Assembly (NCBI GenBank): GCA_021826795.1
Contig: JAKAYM010000094.1
Span: 1 to 7,205 of the forward strand
Origin: Thermoplasmata archaeon
Lineage (GTDB): Archaea > Thermoplasmatota > Thermoplasmata > Thermoplasmatales > Thermoplasmataceae
Direction: 5' to 3'
DNA length: 7,205 bases
Each line of letters starts with the position of its first letter. Within the stretch, counting starts at the first letter, position 1. Both the position numbers and the translations under genes were made by a program. Under the pieces are notes generated by a model that was given only the letters and a program-made list of their open reading frames with translations, had not been told where the DNA came from and did not search any database. Below are positions 5,516 to 7,205 of the stretch, piece by piece.

Positions 5516-5990
5516 TTATATTCACCCCCGGAATTATCATTCTTCTTATTAGGTTATTAATTTTACTGCCCCTGTACCCAGCTGAGCCCTTCTGGTGGAA
5601 GGGTTTCTGTATTGCCTCATATCCTCCTTTAGGTGGATTAAGCCTTATTACAGGATTAATATCAGGTAAATCCTTGAATTTTACGTTGCCATCAATTAAT
5701 TTCTTTGCCATGTCGCCGATGGAAGAATAACCTGATTCTTTTAGATAATCTTCAGTCAATTTTTTATGCCCTGTTAGCAGAACCCTGTCCTTTAGAACTA
5801 GTTCCAGAGTTTCTTCATCTATCTCTCCCCATGTTACATAATCTTTTACACGGTTAAGCATTCCATTTATGCTTTCTGATTCCGGAAAAATAACCATGTG
5901 GTTTATTCTATTAAGGTTCAGTAATTCTGCTGTTTTTTCCGCCGCAGGTTTTATGCCAGTGCTTCCTCTAATCCTTATTATTGCTATCAT
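5496..5990 (-). CDS. rpl30: 50S ribosomal protein L30 (uL30, archaeal type)
   Basis: Large-subunit protein with the long archaeal/eukaryotic (L7-like) form: 164 residues, against about 60 in bacteria. The N-terminus [14 protein letters not shown] is the ferredoxin-like core strand and loop seen in all archaeal uL30. [13 protein letters not shown] (25-37) and [14 protein letters not shown] (44-57) continue the conserved core. The archaeal C-terminal half ends in [17 protein letters not shown], with a basic tail (about 139-154). It starts inside rps5 (23-nt overlap) after a G-rich binding site and ends 20 nt into rpl15. The order S5-L30-L15-secY is the classic spc arrangement. Confidence 0.96.
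   Translation of the reverse strand: MIAIIRIRGSTGIKPAAEKTAELLNLNRINHMVIFPESESINGMLNRVKDYVTWGEIDEETLELVLKDRVLLTGHKKLTEDYLKESGYSSIGDMAKKLIDGNVKFKDLPDINPVIRLNPPKGGYEAIQKPFHQKGSAGYRGSKINNLIRRMIIPGVNINGENKN
5522..5529 (-). promoter_or_regulatory. rpl15 ribosome binding site inside rpl30
   Basis: GGGGGTGA on the coding strand, 6 nt before ATG 5515. Its GGTGA part is complementary to the archaeal 16S rRNA 3' end. It lies within the rpl30 coding sequence and supports the start that overlaps rpl30 by 20 nt. Confidence 0.75.
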
Positions 5991-6633
5991 GTTCTATCCC
6001 CCCTACATATATGGGCGTTGTCAGATTTATTTTTGGATTCATCTTCATGGATACTGTCTGTTTTAAGGCATCGAATGTTGCCAGTGCATAGTTTACAGTT
6101 GTTTTTGTATGCCCAGATGCGAAACCCCATGCGTCCTCTATTCCTGCCATTTTCAGAATAATCTTTACAACGTCTCCAACGGCAAGTCCGACTCCCTGGG
6201 GTGCAGGTTTGAGTTTAACAACAACCGAACCGGATTTTCCTGTGATTTCGAAGGGGAGTGAGTGTGGTCTTCCACATCCGCACTCCCAGGAACCACATCC
6301 TCTCTTAATTTCTATAATGTTGGTCTTGGCGTTGTTAATTGCCTTTCTAATTGCTGGTGCAGCTTCCTTTGCCTTGCCCCTTCCTATACCTATGTATCCG
6401 TTTCCATTACCAACAACTGCAGTAATAGAGTAATTCATTCTTCTTCCAGAATCTGTCATTCTCTGTGCCCTTTCTATGTTAATGACCTCATCCTGAAGAT
6501 CAGGAATCAGATAATCCACTATCTGATATTCCTGTAGGGGAAGTTTTGTGTGCAATGCATCAGCTATGCTCTGTATCTCATTATTGGCTACAAGTCTTCC
6601 CAGTTCCGTTTTAGGAACCCATTCTTCGTCCAT
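5968..6633 (-). CDS. rps5: 30S ribosomal protein S5 (uS5, archaeal type)
   Basis: Small-subunit protein near the decoding and mRNA-entry region. The 221-residue product begins [15 protein letters not shown], close to the archaeal S5 opening. It has [20 protein letters not shown] (58-77), where the S5 double-stranded-RNA-binding fold starts, and [18 protein letters not shown] (82-99). The archaeal Cys-containing segment [18 protein letters not shown] (111-128) follows, then a C-terminal domain including [14 protein letters not shown]. Length is normal for archaea. It starts 2 nt after rpl18 ends and overlaps rpl30 by 23 nt at its own end. The start is set by GGTGA 6 nt upstream. Confidence 0.97.
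   Translation of the reverse strand: MDEEWVPKTELGRLVANNEIQSIADALHTKLPLQEYQIVDYLIPDLQDEVINIERAQRMTDSGRRMNYSITAVVGNGNGYIGIGRGKAKEAAPAIRKAINNAKTNIIEIKRGCGSWECGCGRPHSLPFEITGKSGSVVVKLKPAPQGVGLAVGDVVKIILKMAGIEDAWGFASGHTKTTVNYALATFDALKQTVSMKMNPKINLTTPIYVGGIEHDSNNKD
5996..6003 (-). promoter_or_regulatory. rpl30 ribosome binding site inside rps5
   Basis: GGGGGGAT on the coding strand; the G6 run ends 7 nt before ATG 5990. It encodes Gly-Gly of the S5 C-terminus (YVGGIEH). Pairing with CCUCC would need a G-U wobble, so it is a less standard site than its neighbours. Confidence 0.6.
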
Positions 6634-6635
6634 AT

Positions 6636-7109
6636 TTATTCACCTTTTTTAACAAATTTTGAAATGTCCACCTTATTTTTCAGGTGTTCACCATTTATTC
6701 TGGATTCATCGGGGAAAGCATCCTCGTCTGCCGGAATTTTAATACCTGAATCAACTATTCCCTTCAGGGCTGCAGACAATCTACCGCCGTGTATGAATCT
6801 GTATCTTCCGGTGTCCAGTATAGCCTCTTCTATTCCCTTTTCCGCTGCCTTCTTCCCAGCAAGATACCCGGCAAGATACATTGCCTGGATGTTATTTCCA
6901 TGCACTCCATATTCCTTTTGCAGCGTTTTATCTGTAACGGTAACCCTTACAACGTCGCCCAATGGGTCATAATCCACGAACTGTATCATTAATCCCTTGT
7001 TGCTGGGCCTTACTACTGCCCTTGTTATTTCTGACTTCAGTAATTTATAACGTTTACCGTAATCTGTAATTCCAGAATTTCTTCTTTTAAGAACTGGTGT
7101 TGTTTTCAT
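6636..7109 (-). CDS. rpl18: 50S ribosomal protein L18 (uL18, archaeal type)
   Basis: Large-subunit protein that binds 5S rRNA in the central protuberance. The 157-residue product has the basic N-terminus LKRRNSGITDYGKRYKLLKS (7-26), with the family's R-R-x-G-x-TDY-x-x-R pattern. It also has GNNIQAMYLAGYLAGKKAAEKG, RYRFIHGGRLSAALKGIVDSGI (RFIHGGRLSAALKG around residues 104-117) and the archaeal ending PADEDAFPDESRINGEHL (126-143). Its start overlaps the rpl19e end by 23 nt in another frame and is set by a perfect GGAGG. It is followed 2 nt later by rps5. This L19e-L18-S5-L30-L15 order is standard for archaea. Confidence 0.97.
   Translation of the reverse strand: MKTTPVLKRRNSGITDYGKRYKLLKSEITRAVVRPSNKGLMIQFVDYDPLGDVVRVTVTDKTLQKEYGVHGNNIQAMYLAGYLAGKKAAEKGIEEAILDTGRYRFIHGGRLSAALKGIVDSGIKIPADEDAFPDESRINGEHLKNKVDISKFVKKGE
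6640..6644 (-). promoter_or_regulatory. rps5 ribosome binding site
   Basis: GGTGA on the coding strand, 6 nt before ATG 6633. It lies in the last codons of rpl18; the rpl18 TAA (6636-6638) falls in the spacer, so termination and initiation are closely coupled. Confidence 0.75.
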
Positions 7110-7205
7110 TTTTATCCTCCTTTATTAGTGATTCTGTCCTGAGATGAGAAACAAGCTGGGCCCTTGAAGTGAAAGACCCGCTTTTTGTGGTCCTGTAATA
7201 TTTAC
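7087..7205 (-). CDS. rpl19e: 50S ribosomal protein L19e (eL19), C-terminal 38 residues only
   Basis: Reading the minus strand from the right edge gives an open frame, KYYRTTKSGSFTSRAQ followed by LVSHLRTESLIKED and a polar ending, with TAA at 7087-7089. The YYR-x-x-K-x-G-x-F-x-S-x-A-x-L pattern is the usual C-terminal part of archaeal eL19, an rRNA-binding large-subunit protein. Position directly upstream of rpl18 is as expected. The other two minus-strand frames give no ribosomal-protein-like sequence. The 5' part lies outside the window. The end overlaps rpl18 by 23 nt. The ending after SLIKED is Asn/Ser-rich and may be a lineage-specific tail. Confidence 0.9.
   Translation of the reverse strand, partial: KYYRTTKSGSFTSRAQLVSHLRTESLIKEDKNENNTSS
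7116..7120 (-). promoter_or_regulatory. rpl18 ribosome binding site inside rpl19e
   Basis: GGAGG on the coding strand, 6 nt before ATG 7109, located within the C-terminal codons of rpl19e. It is the strongest Shine-Dalgarno match in the window. Confidence 0.8.

Noticed and set aside
6250..6302. Cys-rich motif in S5 (CGSWECGCG) as a possible novel metal site
   Set aside because: This segment is a usual feature of archaeal S5 at this position, so it is not distinctive here.
6850..6885. Short near-repeat (GCAAGATACC/GCAAGATACA)
   Set aside because: It encodes the tandem AGYLAG residues of the conserved L18 helix; explained by the protein.
1..7205. CRISPR arrays, tRNA or rRNA genes, insertion sequences, defence genes
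   Set aside because: I found no repeat arrays, structured RNA signatures, transposase motifs or inverted terminal repeats; the window is almost fully accounted for by housekeeping genes.

Overview
This window reads as part of an archaeal translation and secretion operon, with every recognisable gene on the minus strand (right to left). In transcript order: rpl19e (3' end only), rpl18, rps5, rpl30, rpl15, secY, adkA, an EMC3/DUF106 membrane protein, cmk, cbf5 and nop5 (its 3' end runs off the left edge). L19e, the AdkA-type adenylate kinase, the archaeal form of uS5, Cbf5 and Nop5 mark it as archaeal. The AT-rich DNA, the absence of L34e and L14e from their usual places around cmk, and the shortened Cbf5 and Nop5 N-termini suggest a Thermoplasmatales-type euryarchaeon (Ferroplasma/Cuniculiplasma/Picrophilus-like). 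The lineage is inference; the archaeal assignment is firm.

Right part (about 5108-7205): the distal end of the spc-type ribosomal protein cluster. Genes overlap heavily: rpl19e/rpl18 by 23 nt, rps5/rpl30 by 23 nt, rpl30/rpl15 by 20 nt and rpl15/secY by 8 nt. Most have a clear Shine-Dalgarno sequence (GGAGG, GGTGA or similar) 6-7 nt before the start.

Middle (2123-5115): secY encodes the protein-conducting channel, with an extra two-helix N-terminal extension. It is followed by adkA and an Oxa1/EMC3-type membrane protein, so a translocon gene and a likely insertase gene sit almost side by side, downstream of ribosomal proteins.

Left part (1-2126): cmk, then cbf5 (catalytic subunit of H/ACA guide RNPs and tRNA pseudouridine synthase), then nop5 (scaffold of C/D guide RNPs). 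The most unusual feature of the window is here. The cbf5 frame continues about 64 codons past the end of its PUA domain, through the first 65 codons of nop5 in a different frame, giving a roughly 0.2 kb same-strand overlap. This is either real dual coding, giving Cbf5 a strongly basic tail, or a stop codon lost through an indel; an A7 run in the overlap is the obvious suspect for an indel or for frameshifting.

No stretch over 30 bp lacks a gene. I see no convincing promoter, terminator, tRNA, repeat array, CRISPR or mobile element. The window looks like the inside of one long transcription unit. I see no wholly new system; the findings are architectural oddities in known families.
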